A stretch of DNA of 64,000 nt from Fimenecus sp963590415 (GCA_963590415.1 CAVAPB010000003.1:38807-102806), one strand, 5' to 3'; shown: positions 31,335 to 40,517, numbered from the stretch's first letter. Notes: generated by a model not told the origin, from the letters alone. Made by a program: numbers and translations.

Positions 31335-32307
31335 TGTACCAGAAATCATCGCCCGGGATTTCTCCGCCTACCGATGAAGGATTGGCGTTAAAGAGAACCG
31401 TAAGATTTTCCGAGCCTGTCTTTTTCATATCGTCGCCGGCAAGGTAAGCTATATGGCAATTCGGTATAGCCCTCTTGGCAACAGCCGCCTTGGGGATAAT
31501 TCCGTAGGTCTCGCAAAGACCTGCCGCACCGTCAATATTGCCTGTGACATAGTCAATTGAATTCTTGTATTCATAGAGGAAGGCTTCAACCGCTTCCTTG
31601 TTGTTCTCGACAAAGTCTTTTCTTGCGATTACACAGCCCATGGCGAGGGAAACGCCCGAAGCATCTTCAAACGCCGTGCTCAAATCAACGGCAATCGCAA
31701 AGTGCTCGTTCTGTGAGAGAACCGCAGTTACATTGGGCTCGGGCAGAAGAACAATATCCGCTTCGCCCGATGCGGCAAGAGCTGCAACCTCTGCGTGCTC
31801 CGACTTATACTCGACCGTAACCTTATCGGAAATTCCGTTCTGCTCAAGCAGATAGTTGAGAACATACTCAGGCGTCGCACCCTGACCCGCGGCAACTACC
31901 GTTTTGCCCTCAAGGTCCGCAAGCTTGGTGACTGTCGGGTCGCTTGAGAGAATGTAAAGCGTGCCGAGAGTGTTGACGGCAAGCATCTGCACATTACCGT
32001 TTGTCTTTTTGTAAAGCACCGCGGCAAGATTAAGCGGGCAAGCAGCAATATCCGTACTGCCGTTGATAATTCCGCCGGAAATCTCCGTGGGATCAGCCGA
32101 AAGAGTAAATGTATATTTGTTGAGTGCCGTACCTGCGTCGTTATCCGCCATAAGCTTAGCCGCACCTACGCCCGTGGGTCCTTTAAGCATTGTTACATTT
32201 ACCTGTGTGTTTGTCGCCTTGGGCGTTTTGCTTCCCATAGTGCAAGCGGCAAATGACAAAAGCATAATCACCGCAAGAAGCAACGCCGAAATTCTCCTGA
32301 TTTTCAA
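31324..32307 (-). CDS. ABC importer substrate-binding lipoprotein (SsuA/NMT1-like)
   Basis: The 327-residue protein begins with a lipoprotein signal ending LSFAAC (cleavage before Cys22) and continues as a SsuA/THI5-like binding protein (MLKGPTGVGAAKLMAD; GEADIVLLPEPNV). Such proteins bind sulfonates, nitrate, or thiamine precursors; nothing here fixes which. The start is TTG at 32307, with AGGAGG seven bases upstream. It follows the Crp/Fnr gene by 18 bases, so the regulator is probably co-transcribed with the importer. Confidence 0.9.
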   Translation of the reverse strand: MKIRRISALLLAVIMLLSFAACTMGSKTPKATNTQVNVTMLKGPTGVGAAKLMADNDAGTALNKYTFTLSADPTEISGGIINGSTDIAACPLNLAAVLYKKTNGNVQMLAVNTLGTLYILSSDPTVTKLADLEGKTVVAAGQGATPEYVLNYLLEQNGISDKVTVEYKSEHAEVAALAASGEADIVLLPEPNVTAVLSQNEHFAIAVDLSTAFEDASGVSLAMGCVIARKDFVENNKEAVEAFLYEYKNSIDYVTGNIDGAAGLCETYGIIPKAAVAKRAIPNCHIAYLAGDDMKKTGSENLTVLFNANPSSVGGEIPGDDFWYNAK

Positions 32308-32325
32308 AGTTTCATCCTCCTGAAA

Positions 32326-32961
32326 TTATAATAAACGGATTATGTCTCCGTCTTTTTCAATCTTTCCGTCCGCACAAAGCTCGTCAAGCGCCCTGTATAG
32401 ACTCGCACGGCTTAAATTCAGTTGCCTTGAAAGCTCCGTCATTTTTCCCGACAGAACGCATTTACCTGCGTCGGAGTTGCGTTCAAAATAAGCGAGCAGT
32501 TTGCCCTTGGCACTCGGGGCTGTGTATTCCTCGATTTTGCCGTTGAGGAAATATATCCTCTGCGAAAGATACTTTATATATCTTTTGGCAAACTCGGGAC
32601 TTCTTGAAATAAGACTGTCGACACCTTCTTTGGATATGAAAACAACGGTACATTTGCTCTGCGCGACAATCTCGTTTACAAACTCTTCGCAGTCGTTATA
32701 AAGCGTTACGGCGCCGAAAATGTCGCCTGCGGTCAAGTGATTTATAACGATATGCTCCTTTTTGACGCTTACCGTTCCGTCTGCGATTATGCCGATGCAT
32801 TTATCTTTTGAATTTCTCGAAAAAACAAGCTCTCCCTTTTCGAATATTCTGTCTTTACAATACTTTTCGCATACAGATGAAAGCTGCTTTTTATCAACGG
32901 AAGAAAAGAAAGAATTATTTGACAAAGCTCCTACTCTGTCAACAACTGCGCAATCCTTCAT
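32326..32961 (-). CDS. Crp/Fnr-family transcriptional regulator
   Basis: This 211-residue protein has a cyclic-nucleotide-like beta barrel (about 15-110), a dimer helix (about 115-145) and a winged helix ending MTELSRQLNLSRASLYRALD. It lacks the N-terminal cysteine cluster of Fnr. The start is the ATG at 32961, behind AGGAGT; a GTG 6 bases earlier is too close to it. A 22-bp inverted repeat just after its -10 box suggests self-repression. It heads the SsuABC-type importer operon and diverges from lacZ. Confidence 0.9.
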   Translation of the reverse strand: MKDCAVVDRVGALSNNSFFSSVDKKQLSSVCEKYCKDRIFEKGELVFSRNSKDKCIGIIADGTVSVKKEHIVINHLTAGDIFGAVTLYNDCEEFVNEIVAQSKCTVVFISKEGVDSLISRSPEFAKRYIKYLSQRIYFLNGKIEEYTAPSAKGKLLAYFERNSDAGKCVLSGKMTELSRQLNLSRASLYRALDELCADGKIEKDGDIIRLL

Positions 32962-32972
32962 ACTCACTCCTA

Positions 32973-33025
32973 AAGTGTCTCATTTGATACACTTTTATTT
33001 TAACAATCCTATATCTGTATGTCAA
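32973..33025 (-). promoter_or_regulatory. Crp/Fnr gene promoter and operator
   Basis: Minus-strand TTGACA (33020-33025), 17-base spacer, TAAAAT (32997-33002). Directly downstream lies a 22-bp inverted repeat (32973-32994) with outer arms AAGTGT and ACACTT and 9 of 11 paired positions, sized like a Crp/Fnr site, at the transcription start. Confidence 0.8.
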
Positions 33026-33055
33026 CAAAATTTTTTCAATCCGATTAAGTTTTCA

Positions 33056-33084
33056 TTGTAAAGCACAGTAATATATGTTAAGAT
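33056..33084 (+). promoter_or_regulatory. Likely lacZ promoter
   Basis: TTGTAA (33056-33061), 17-base spacer, TAAGAT (33079-33084), about 30 bases before the lacZ start. The Crp-type operator lies about 60 bases upstream of the -35 box, so activation from there is conceivable. Confidence 0.5.
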
Positions 33085-33114
33085 TATAACAGCAGTTTGC
33101 AGGAGGATTCTTTT

Positions 33115-36100
33115 ATGGAATATTCAATCAAGAATAATAATTACAGAGATTTTAAGGTCTTTGAAATAAATAAATTAAGACCGAGAGCATACTCAATTCC
33201 TTTTCATTCGCTCAAGAAACTCAAATCAACCGATTGTCTCACAGAGAGATACCAAAGCGATATGGTAACCGTGCTTTCCGGAGAATGGGATTTCAAATAT
33301 TACGATAAGATGAGCGTTATGCCCACTCATTTTGAGCCGGACAGAGTTCAATTTGACAAGGTAAATGTTCCCTCAACATGGCAGAGAACGGGTTACCGTC
33401 CTCCTGTGTATCTCAACACAAGATACGAATTCTGCCTTTATCCGCCCGAATTGCCCGAGGATTTTGCGGCCGGCGTTTACAGGAAGAAATTCAACATCAA
33501 AGACGCCGATAAAACGCATATCATATCTTTCCTCGGCGTTGTTTCGTGCCTTGATTTGTATGTAAACGGCGAATTTGTCGGTTACAGCGAGGGTGCGCAC
33601 AACTCTGCGGAATTTGACATTTCCGATTATCTTGTAAGCGGCGAAAACGAGCTTGTTGCGGTTGTTCGCAGATGGTCTACCGGAACATATCTCGAATGTC
33701 AGGATATGTTCAGGGAAAACGGCATTTTCCGTGATGTACTGCTCTATGAATATGACAGCTGTTATGTCAACGACTACGAGATAAAGACAAATAATGTCGG
33801 CGGCGCAAATTATGACCTTCACACCTGCATTGACCTGCACGGAGAGTTGGAAAACTGCACCGTAAAGGTTGAGCTTTTCGATAACGACAAGTGTATTTTG
33901 TCGGAAGAAAAGCCCGCCGAGCACCATGTTTGCTTTGACTTTGAAAATGTAAGCGTTACCGAATGGAACGCCGAAATTCCCTATATTTATGAAATGTACA
34001 TAACCCTTAAAAAGGATAACAAGACCGTAAGCGTTACAAGAAACTACACAGGCTTTAAGAGCGTTGAAATTGTCGGCGATGTGTTTAAGTTCAACAAAAA
34101 GGCAATCAAATTCAAGGGCGTAAACCACCATGACACGAACGCCAAGAACGGCTATGTTATGTCTGCCGACGACATTAAGCTTGACCTTACGCTTATGAAG
34201 CAGTTCAATGTAAACGCAATAAGAACCTCGCACTATCCCCCCGACCCGATGCTTCTTACCCTTGCTGACATTATGGGCTTCTATGTTGTCGATGAAGCTG
34301 ATATTGAAACCCACGGCACGGGAAGCATAGGTCCGAATCATATATACAAGCCGAACCTTATAAGCAATGATGTCAAATGGGCAAACAGATATATGGACAG
34401 GGTCTGCCGTATGTATTACAGAGACAGAAACCATCCGTCTATCACAATGTGGTCGCTCGGCAACGAAGCGGGCGGATACAAGTGCCAGGACATCTGCTAT
34501 ATGTTCTTAAACGGTATGTGCCCCGAAATTCCCGTTCACTATGAAGGCGCTATCAGGACAAGGCGCGTAGGATACGATGTTATTTCCGAAATGTATACAA
34601 GCTCGCAGAACTGCGAAAAGACGGGTAAAAAGGAAAGAGGCAGGAAATATATCGGCAAGCCGCTCTTCCTTTGCGAATACTGCCACGCAATGGGCGTAGG
34701 TCCCGGCTGTCTTGAGGACTATTGGAACATTTTCTACAAATACGAAAACCTTATGGGCGGCTGTATCTGGGAATGGGCAGACCACGCCGTATGGCACGAT
34801 TTATCCGACCCGAAGAACAAGTATGCCTATGAATACACCTACGGCGGAGACCACGGCGAGAAAATGCACGACAATAACTTCTGCGTTGACGGTCTTATGT
34901 ATCCCGACAGAACGCCGCACACGGGCGCTTACGAAATGAAAGCGGTTTACCGTCCGCTGAGGCTTGAAATGCTCTCACAAAACAGATTTAAGCTTTGGAA
35001 CACAAATGCGTTCAAGAGCTCCGACTACATTAAAATAAACTGGTCGCTAATGAAAAACGGTATTGAAAAGGAAAGCGGAACTGTTGAAAATGATGTTCTG
35101 CCCGGAAGCTCGGAGATTATAACGATACCCTATTCCAAGCCCGACAGCCTTACGGACGACTATCAGCTCAACATAAGCTATGTTGACGAAACGGGCTTTG
35201 AGGTTGCTGCAGAACAGTTTATATTGCAGGATGTCGCACGGGAAACCAAGGTTCCCGTTTCAAAGAATCTCACGGTTATGGAAACACCCGAGAGCGTCGG
35301 CATTTCCTTTGAAAACGGCAAGGCTGTTTTCAACAAGACCACGGGTGAGCTTGCAAGCTACGCCTACGACGGCAAGGAGCTTATCAACTCAATGCCAGCA
35401 GGCGGCACAAAGGGCTTTTTACCCAATGTTTACCGTGCCCCCATTGACAACGACTCGCATGGCGCAGCACCTAAATGGAGCGTCAAGAAGCTTGAAAATA
35501 CAAAGCCCGAATTTGTATCGCTTGCATTTGAAAACAAGGGCGACAAGGTTACGGTTTCGGCAAAATACAACATTGTTTCAAACAGGAAAAAGCTTTATAA
35601 AAGTGATATTGTCTACACGGTTTTGTCCGACGGCTCTGTATCTGTTACGGCAAATCTTGTGCGTGAACCGTTCTCGGATAAGGATATTCCGAGATTCGGT
35701 CTTACCGTTGAGCTTCCGCCCGAGCTCAAATACGCAGAATACTACGGCAGAGGTAAAAAGGAAAACCTTTGCGATATGAACCGTCATTCTCTTGTAGGCG
35801 TTTATAAATCGACCGTCGAAGAAATGCACGAGCCGTATATTTTACCGCAGGACAACGGCAACCACGGCGGAACCAAGTACTTAAAGCTCACGGACAAGGA
35901 CGGAAAAGGCATTGAATTTGTCGCAGACCCGAAATTCAGCTTCAGCGTTCACAACTACACGCAGGCGCTGCTTGTCAAGGCACAGCACAGAGAGGACTTG
36001 AAGGACGAAAACACGACCTTTGTATCCCTTGACGGTTTCCACAGAGGTGCGGGCACAAACAGCTGCGGTCCCGACACTCTTGAAAAGTACAGGTTTGTAT

Positions 36101-36147
36101 TTGACAAGGAGATTAAGTTCAGATTTACATTTAAGCCGATTGCTTAA
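33115..36147 (+). CDS. lacZ: Beta-galactosidase, GH2 family
   Basis: The 1010-residue protein has the five-domain layout of long LacZ enzymes: N-terminal sugar-binding (about 50-220), Ig-like domain, TIM barrel with acid/base WSLGNEAGG (about 450) and nucleophile LFLCEYCHAMG (about 525), and the C-terminal Bgal_small_N domain (about 730-1005). It hydrolyses beta-galactosides. No signal peptide, so it acts in the cytoplasm. The start is the ATG at 33115, with AGGAGG upstream. The pectinase gene follows, so galactan side chains of pectin may be the source. Confidence 0.97.
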   Translation: MEYSIKNNNYRDFKVFEINKLRPRAYSIPFHSLKKLKSTDCLTERYQSDMVTVLSGEWDFKYYDKMSVMPTHFEPDRVQFDKVNVPSTWQRTGYRPPVYLNTRYEFCLYPPELPEDFAAGVYRKKFNIKDADKTHIISFLGVVSCLDLYVNGEFVGYSEGAHNSAEFDISDYLVSGENELVAVVRRWSTGTYLECQDMFRENGIFRDVLLYEYDSCYVNDYEIKTNNVGGANYDLHTCIDLHGELENCTVKVELFDNDKCILSEEKPAEHHVCFDFENVSVTEWNAEIPYIYEMYITLKKDNKTVSVTRNYTGFKSVEIVGDVFKFNKKAIKFKGVNHHDTNAKNGYVMSADDIKLDLTLMKQFNVNAIRTSHYPPDPMLLTLADIMGFYVVDEADIETHGTGSIGPNHIYKPNLISNDVKWANRYMDRVCRMYYRDRNHPSITMWSLGNEAGGYKCQDICYMFLNGMCPEIPVHYEGAIRTRRVGYDVISEMYTSSQNCEKTGKKERGRKYIGKPLFLCEYCHAMGVGPGCLEDYWNIFYKYENLMGGCIWEWADHAVWHDLSDPKNKYAYEYTYGGDHGEKMHDNNFCVDGLMYPDRTPHTGAYEMKAVYRPLRLEMLSQNRFKLWNTNAFKSSDYIKINWSLMKNGIEKESGTVENDVLPGSSEIITIPYSKPDSLTDDYQLNISYVDETGFEVAAEQFILQDVARETKVPVSKNLTVMETPESVGISFENGKAVFNKTTGELASYAYDGKELINSMPAGGTKGFLPNVYRAPIDNDSHGAAPKWSVKKLENTKPEFVSLAFENKGDKVTVSAKYNIVSNRKKLYKSDIVYTVLSDGSVSVTANLVREPFSDKDIPRFGLTVELPPELKYAEYYGRGKKENLCDMNRHSLVGVYKSTVEEMHEPYILPQDNGNHGGTKYLKLTDKDGKGIEFVADPKFSFSVHNYTQALLVKAQHREDLKDENTTFVSLDGFHRGAGTNSCGPDTLEKYRFVFDKEIKFRFTFKPIA

Positions 36148-36162
36148 TCGCATAAGGCTTTG

Positions 36163-36189
36163 CGGCACACTTTGCAAAGAAGTGTGCCG
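36163..36189 (+). repeat. Hairpin between lacZ and the GH28 gene
   Basis: CGGCACACTT and AAGTGTGCCG pair perfectly around a 7-base loop. There is no T-run after it, so it is not a standard terminator; it may protect or process the transcript. Confidence 0.45.
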
Positions 36190-36238
36190 TAATTGTTAAA
36201 GCATTACAATCTGAAAAAAATCAAAAGCGGAGATGTTT

Positions 36239-37735
36239 ATGGAAAAATCAAACGGTTACACGCCCGTAAAAATGGAATTGAAAAGCACAAGAACGCTTGG
36301 AAAAGCGCCGAGCGAATATCATGCAAACGGCAACGCCACGAGGATTACAAACATTCCTTATGAAAAATATATAAAACCCGTTAGCGCGCCGTCCGATTGC
36401 GTCATTCCCGAAATTTCCGAGAGCTTCTCCCCGGAAGAGAACGCAAGGATAATCAACGAATGTATCAAGTCGTTGAAATGCGGCGAAACGGTATACATTC
36501 CGAGCGGCGAATACAAGATTTCAACCGTTACCTTAAAAAGCGATATGACGCTTTTTGTCTCTGAAAAAGCAAGGCTTGTGTCATTAAGCTATGAGGAAAA
36601 CGAAAAAAGCAATTCTCCCCTTTTCGGCGGCGTTATATTTGCGCACAATGCGGAAAATGTAACCGTTACGGGCGGCGGCAGGATAAGCGGCAACGGAGAG
36701 AGTTACACAAAAGAGCCCGAAATATCCGAGCCGCTTTATGCTCTTGAGGAGTTCAACCTGTACACAAGGATTGTCGAGGCAAGAAAGAGAATACGCTTTT
36801 TCAAAACGAATAACAGATACAGTATTCTAAAGTTCAAAAACTGCAAAAACATAACCGTTGACGGCATAATTCTCGATGAGTCGGCAAGCTGGACACTTGT
36901 TACCGAAAACTGCGACAATGTAACAATTAAAAACACTGTGCTCGATAACAATATGAGAGTTGCCAATACGGACGGCATTGACCTGTGCGGCGGAGACGGC
37001 TGCGTTATCGAGAACTGCTTTATCGCAACGGGCGACGACGCAATCGTATTAAAGCCCATCTACGGAAAAATCAGTAATGTAAGCATTGAAAACTGCGTTA
37101 TGACCACCTTTGCAAATTGGTTCAAAATCGGCACCGAGTCGCCATATGATGTTGAAAACATCGAGATGAGCAACTGCAAATTTTTCCTGCCCGACGGTAT
37201 TACGGGCGGCTATTCGGGCATTGCCGTCGAGTCTGCCGACGGAGCGAATATAAGGAATGTAAAAATAAGCAATATTGAAATGGACGGCGTCAGTTCCCCT
37301 GCTCTTATCTGGCTCGGTAACAGGCTGAAATACGATTTTAACAAAAAGGTCGGAAGCATTAAAGACATTCAAATTTCAAATGTTACGGCATACAACATTG
37401 AATTGCCGTCCGCCGTAACGGGCTGTAAAGCCGACGGTAAAATTTACAGCGTGCAGAATGTTAAGTTTGAAAATGTCAGGGCTTTTTACCGCAACACACG
37501 GGAAAACCTTACCGTGCGCGAAAATCCGAGCGACATATCCATGGACGGCTATCCCGAAATATCAAGGGTTTCGCATTTTTATCACAACTCCCATGAGGAG
37601 AGCGAATATTGGGATTTGCCCTGCTATTCCCTTTTTATAAGATACGCCGAAAACATAGATTATTCGGGTGTCAAAACAGTTCCGAGGGAATGTTCAAAGC
37701 TTCGGGAGTTCTGTATTGAAGAACAGGCAAATTGA
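36239..37735 (+). CDS. GH28 polygalacturonase-like enzyme
   Basis: This 498-residue protein folds as a right-handed beta-helix by its repeated pattern. GH28 catalytic motifs are NTDGID (about 243-248) and TGDDA (about 265-269); FKIGTES fits the later substrate-binding region. It should cleave galacturonan or rhamnogalacturonan fragments; with no signal peptide it acts on imported oligosaccharides. The ATG at 36239 has GGAG six bases upstream. Its TGA stop lies within the -35 box of the toxin-antitoxin promoter. Confidence 0.93.
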   Translation: MEKSNGYTPVKMELKSTRTLGKAPSEYHANGNATRITNIPYEKYIKPVSAPSDCVIPEISESFSPEENARIINECIKSLKCGETVYIPSGEYKISTVTLKSDMTLFVSEKARLVSLSYEENEKSNSPLFGGVIFAHNAENVTVTGGGRISGNGESYTKEPEISEPLYALEEFNLYTRIVEARKRIRFFKTNNRYSILKFKNCKNITVDGIILDESASWTLVTENCDNVTIKNTVLDNNMRVANTDGIDLCGGDGCVIENCFIATGDDAIVLKPIYGKISNVSIENCVMTTFANWFKIGTESPYDVENIEMSNCKFFLPDGITGGYSGIAVESADGANIRNVKISNIEMDGVSSPALIWLGNRLKYDFNKKVGSIKDIQISNVTAYNIELPSAVTGCKADGKIYSVQNVKFENVRAFYRNTRENLTVRENPSDISMDGYPEISRVSHFYHNSHEESEYWDLPCYSLFIRYAENIDYSGVKTVPRECSKLREFCIEEQAN

Positions 37736-37760
37736 CAATATATCAATATTATGATATAAT
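37732..37760 (+). promoter_or_regulatory. Consensus promoter with operator of the toxin-antitoxin pair
   Basis: TTGACA (37732-37737), 17-base spacer, TATAAT (37755-37760). TATCA and TGATA (37741-37756) are inverted arms inside the spacer, fitting an autorepressor site for the antitoxin. Confidence 0.85.
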
Positions 37761-37789
37761 TCTCATATAATAATTACGGAGTTGATTTT

Positions 37790-38056
37790 ATGCCTACAAT
37801 CAGACCGAGTGCGGATTTAAGAAACAGCTATAATGAAATTTCGAATTTTTGCCACAAGTACGATGAGCCTGTTTTCATAACAAAAAACGGCAAGGGCGAT
37901 TTGGCTGTTATGAGCGTTGAAGCCTATGAAAAAATGTGCGGGAAATTTGAGCTTTACTCCCTTGTCGAACAGGGCTTAAATGCGGATGCGGCTAAAAAAA
38001 CTAAGCCCCTTTCAAAGGTTATGGAAAATGTCAGGTCAGGTATAAAAGATGTATAA
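37790..38056 (+). CDS. Phd/YefM-type antitoxin
   Basis: The 88-residue protein has the Phd/YefM fold at the N-terminus (IRPSADLRNSYNEISNFCH, then EPVFITKNGKGDLAVMSVEAYE) and a Lys-rich tail to bind the toxin. It neutralises the neighbouring toxin and should repress the shared promoter. The gene overlaps the toxin start by 8 bases. Confidence 0.9.
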   Translation: MPTIRPSADLRNSYNEISNFCHKYDEPVFITKNGKGDLAVMSVEAYEKMCGKFELYSLVEQGLNADAAKKTKPLSKVMENVRSGIKDV

Positions 38057-38378
38057 AATCGTTGTAACGGAGCCTGCCGAAAGGGATTTGACAGAAGCCG
38101 TAAGCTATATTGCAAATACTCTTAAAAATCCCAATGCGACAAAAGCTCTTGCGAACGAATTTGAAAAGAAGGCATCCGCTTTGTCAGAAATGCCGAAAAT
38201 GCATCAGATTTCGGAGGACAAATATCTCGCCTCAAAATCAATAAGAGCATTCACGGTTAAAAATTACATAGTATTTTATATCGTCCGCGACAACGAAAAA
38301 ACCGTTTCGATAATCAGATTTCTCTACGGCAAACGGGATTGGGAAACAATATTGGGCAGCAAAAAAGAGCTTGAATAA
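38049..38378 (+). CDS. RelE/ParE-type toxin
   Basis: At 109 residues it has the RelE/ParE pattern: ERDLTEAVSYIA near the N-terminus, a MHQISEDKYLASKSIRAFTV middle, and a C-terminal strand IVRDNEKTVSIIRFLYGKRDW with the basic and aromatic ending of this superfamily. RelE types cut mRNA in the ribosome; ParE types poison gyrase; the group cannot be fixed by eye. It is translationally coupled to the antitoxin. Confidence 0.88.
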   Translation: MYKIVVTEPAERDLTEAVSYIANTLKNPNATKALANEFEKKASALSEMPKMHQISEDKYLASKSIRAFTVKNYIVFYIVRDNEKTVSIIRFLYGKRDWETILGSKKELE

Positions 38379-38433
38379 GGCTGAGTGTTCATAACGCATT
38401 ATTGTGAATACTCGCTTAATCAAGCTCTTTTTA
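38361..38433. terminator. Bidirectional terminator between toxin and phosphatase genes
   Basis: AAAAAGAGCTTGA and TCAAGCTCTTTTT are perfect 13-base arms, with further imperfect pairing inside (GAGTGTTCATAA against TTGTGAATACTC). It ends both the plus-strand toxin and the minus-strand phosphatase transcripts and overlaps the end of the toxin gene. Confidence 0.85.
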
Positions 38434-38442
38434 TTTTGCCGT

Positions 38443-39165
38443 TTAATGTCTTGTATCGTCCTCATAGCACTCGCACCATCTTGCCTGAAAGGACGGTTCC
38501 TCGCCGCCCTTGTAAAGATGGCTCAAATCGCCGTACTGAACGCAGGTAAATATTGCCTTGCCCTTTTCCCTCTCTTGCGTCACAAGCCTTGTAACCGAAG
38601 TCGGGAGCGCAACAAAATTGTGCCACATTATCATCGGCGAAACACTGAAAATCCTTGAAAGTATAACGCTCTCCACGCCGAAGTGGCAGAAAATCGCTAT
38701 TTTGTCGTGATTGGAATTTGTTACCCTGTAAATTCTTCCGTCCTTCTTATATCCGTGCTTTTCAAGCAATTCGTCCACGCCGTCGCATACCTTTTTATAA
38801 TGGCGTTCGACATCGCCCTTTCGCATAAGTTTAACTTTCAGCCATTTATCGTAGGAATAATAGTCGTCGATTTCGGTCCAGTATGCGGGCTTCCTGTCCC
38901 AACACTGCTTTTTGAAAACGCCCTTGCCGACCGTGCCCTGAAATTCCCTTGCCCATTCAAGGGTCGGCATATCCTTTCCCGGGTACTTTTCCATGGTATA
39001 TGACGCTGTTTTCTGCGCCCTGCCGAGCGGAGAACAGTAAAAATAATCTATATTTTCCGTTTTCATACGCTCTGCCAACAGCTTTGCCTCACGAACTCCC
39101 TTTTCCGTAAGCGAATCCCTTGCGTAATCGGGGTCGCCGTGCCTTATGATGAACAGTTCCGTAAT
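38443..39165 (-). CDS. Histidine phosphatase family protein, apparent ATT start
   Basis: The protein shows the RHG catalytic motif (LFIIRHGDPDY), then GxxxA-x-x-TA-like CSPLGRAQKTASYT and a later conserved His region (FCHFGVE), marking the phosphoglycerate-mutase-like phosphatases. At about 240 residues its length is normal. The expected start (family proteins begin a few residues before RHG) has no ATG, GTG or TTG: GGAGGTGTT is followed by ATT, so ATT is proposed at 39165. The next start-like codon upstream, GTG, has no ribosome site. Substrate unknown. Confidence 0.8.
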   Translation of the reverse strand: MTELFIIRHGDPDYARDSLTEKGVREAKLLAERMKTENIDYFYCSPLGRAQKTASYTMEKYPGKDMPTLEWAREFQGTVGKGVFKKQCWDRKPAYWTEIDDYYSYDKWLKVKLMRKGDVERHYKKVCDGVDELLEKHGYKKDGRIYRVTNSNHDKIAIFCHFGVESVILSRIFSVSPMIMWHNFVALPTSVTRLVTQEREKGKAIFTCVQYGDLSHLYKGGEEPSFQARWCECYEDDTRH

Positions 39166-39280
39166 AACACCTCCGCAAGTATTTTTCCTCTGAAAATACT
39201 TTATCACATTCAATTCGGTTCGACAAGATTTTTTTGCGTTTTCCAAAAAAGATTTTCAGATAAAAAAACGCAAAAAACTA

Positions 39281-39309
39281 TTGACATTTTTCGATTTTAT
39301 CTCTAATAT
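39281..39309 (+). promoter_or_regulatory. Promoter of the potABCD operon
   Basis: TTGACA (39281-39286), 17-base spacer, TAATAT (39304-39309). The leader to potA (39316-39383) contains two small stem-loops (GGGCGC.../GCGC..CTCC about 39328-39350 and CCGA.../TCGG about 39347-39363); no known riboswitch is recognised. Confidence 0.85.
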
Positions 39310-39383
39310 TTATCTCATACCAATTAGGGGGCGCTTATGTGCGCACTCCGACTATATCTATCGGTTGGAAAGGGGCTGCATAA

Positions 39384-40517
39384 TTGAACAACAATCCTGT
39401 AATTATCGACCTTCAAAACATCAGCGTCAGCTTTGACGGACAAAAAATTCTCAATAATATCAATCTTCAAATCCACGACGGTGAATTCGTTACGCTTTTG
39501 GGTCCCTCCGGCTGCGGAAAAACCACCACACTGCGTATAATCGCCGGTTTTTTACAGCCTGACGAAGGAAATGTCATGTTTGAAGGAAAAAATATAGATG
39601 GTGTTCCCGCTTATAAAAGGCAGGTAAACACCATTTTTCAGCGTTATGCGTTATTTCCGCATCTGAATGTTCACGACAATATCGCTTTCGGTCTTAAAGT
39701 CAAGAAAATCAAGGATAAAAAGGCTGTCAACGAAAAGGTAGAACAAATGCTTGACCTTGTTAACCTTAAAGGCTTCGGTTCAAGAAACATAAGCTCTCTT
39801 TCCGGCGGTCAGCAGCAGCGCGTCGCAATAGCGAGAGCCTTGGCGGTTGACCCGAGAGTCGTGCTCCTTGACGAGCCGCTCGGCGCACTTGACTTAAAGC
39901 TTCGCAAGGATATGCAGATTGAGCTTAAAAACATTCAGCAGAAATTGGGCATAACCTTTATTTATGTTACGCACGACCAAGAGGAAGCGCTTTCAATGTC
40001 CGATACCGTGGTTGTTATGAACAACGGCGAAATTCAACACATCGGCTCGCCTCTTGATGTCTATAACGAACCGAAAAACGCCTTTGTTGCAGATTTTATC
40101 GGCGAGAGCAATATTCTTGACGGCGTTATGCACGAGGACTTTTCGGTTGAATTCTCGGGTATGCGCTTCCAGTGCGTCGACAAGGGCTTCAAAAAAGATG
40201 AGCCCGTCGATGTTGTCATAAGACCCGAGGATATTGATGTCCTGCCCGAGGGCGAGGGTATGCTCAGCGGTAAGGTTACCTCTGTTACCTTCAAAGGCGT
40301 TCACTATGAGATAATCGTTGACATTGACGGCTTTAAGTGGATGATACAGACAACGCAGAAGAGCGAGGTCGGCGACACTATCTGTATATCCATAAAGCCC
40401 GATGAAATGCATATTATGAAAAAATCCGAATATTCGGGACTTTACGGCGATTACAGCTCGTTCAGCGAGGAGTTTGACGAGCTTTCAGACCCGACCTTTA
40501 CGGAGGATGAAGAATAA
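39384..40517 (+). CDS. potA: Spermidine/putrescine importer ATPase PotA
   Basis: This 377-residue ABC ATPase has Walker A GPSGCGKT, signature LSGGQQQR, Walker B VVLLDEPLGALD and a C-terminal TOBE domain (about 285-350). It powers polyamine uptake. The start is TTG at 39384 behind AAGGGG; no ATG is available. It overlaps potB at TAATG. Confidence 0.95.
   Translation: MNNNPVIIDLQNISVSFDGQKILNNINLQIHDGEFVTLLGPSGCGKTTTLRIIAGFLQPDEGNVMFEGKNIDGVPAYKRQVNTIFQRYALFPHLNVHDNIAFGLKVKKIKDKKAVNEKVEQMLDLVNLKGFGSRNISSLSGGQQQRVAIARALAVDPRVVLLDEPLGALDLKLRKDMQIELKNIQQKLGITFIYVTHDQEEALSMSDTVVVMNNGEIQHIGSPLDVYNEPKNAFVADFIGESNILDGVMHEDFSVEFSGMRFQCVDKGFKKDEPVDVVIRPEDIDVLPEGEGMLSGKVTSVTFKGVHYEIIVDIDGFKWMIQTTQKSEVGDTICISIKPDEMHIMKKSEYSGLYGDYSSFSEEFDELSDPTFTEDEE

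Noticed and set aside
33373..34434. Minus-strand open frame of about 350 codons inside lacZ
   Set aside because: Antisense shadow of a well-conserved GH2 enzyme; the composition is a mirror of its codon use.
36163..36189. Terminator after lacZ
   Set aside because: The stem is perfect but no T-run follows; recorded only as a hairpin.
39316..39383. Guanidine-II (mini-ykkC) riboswitch before potA
   Set aside because: The two stem-loops lack the ACGR loops of that class.
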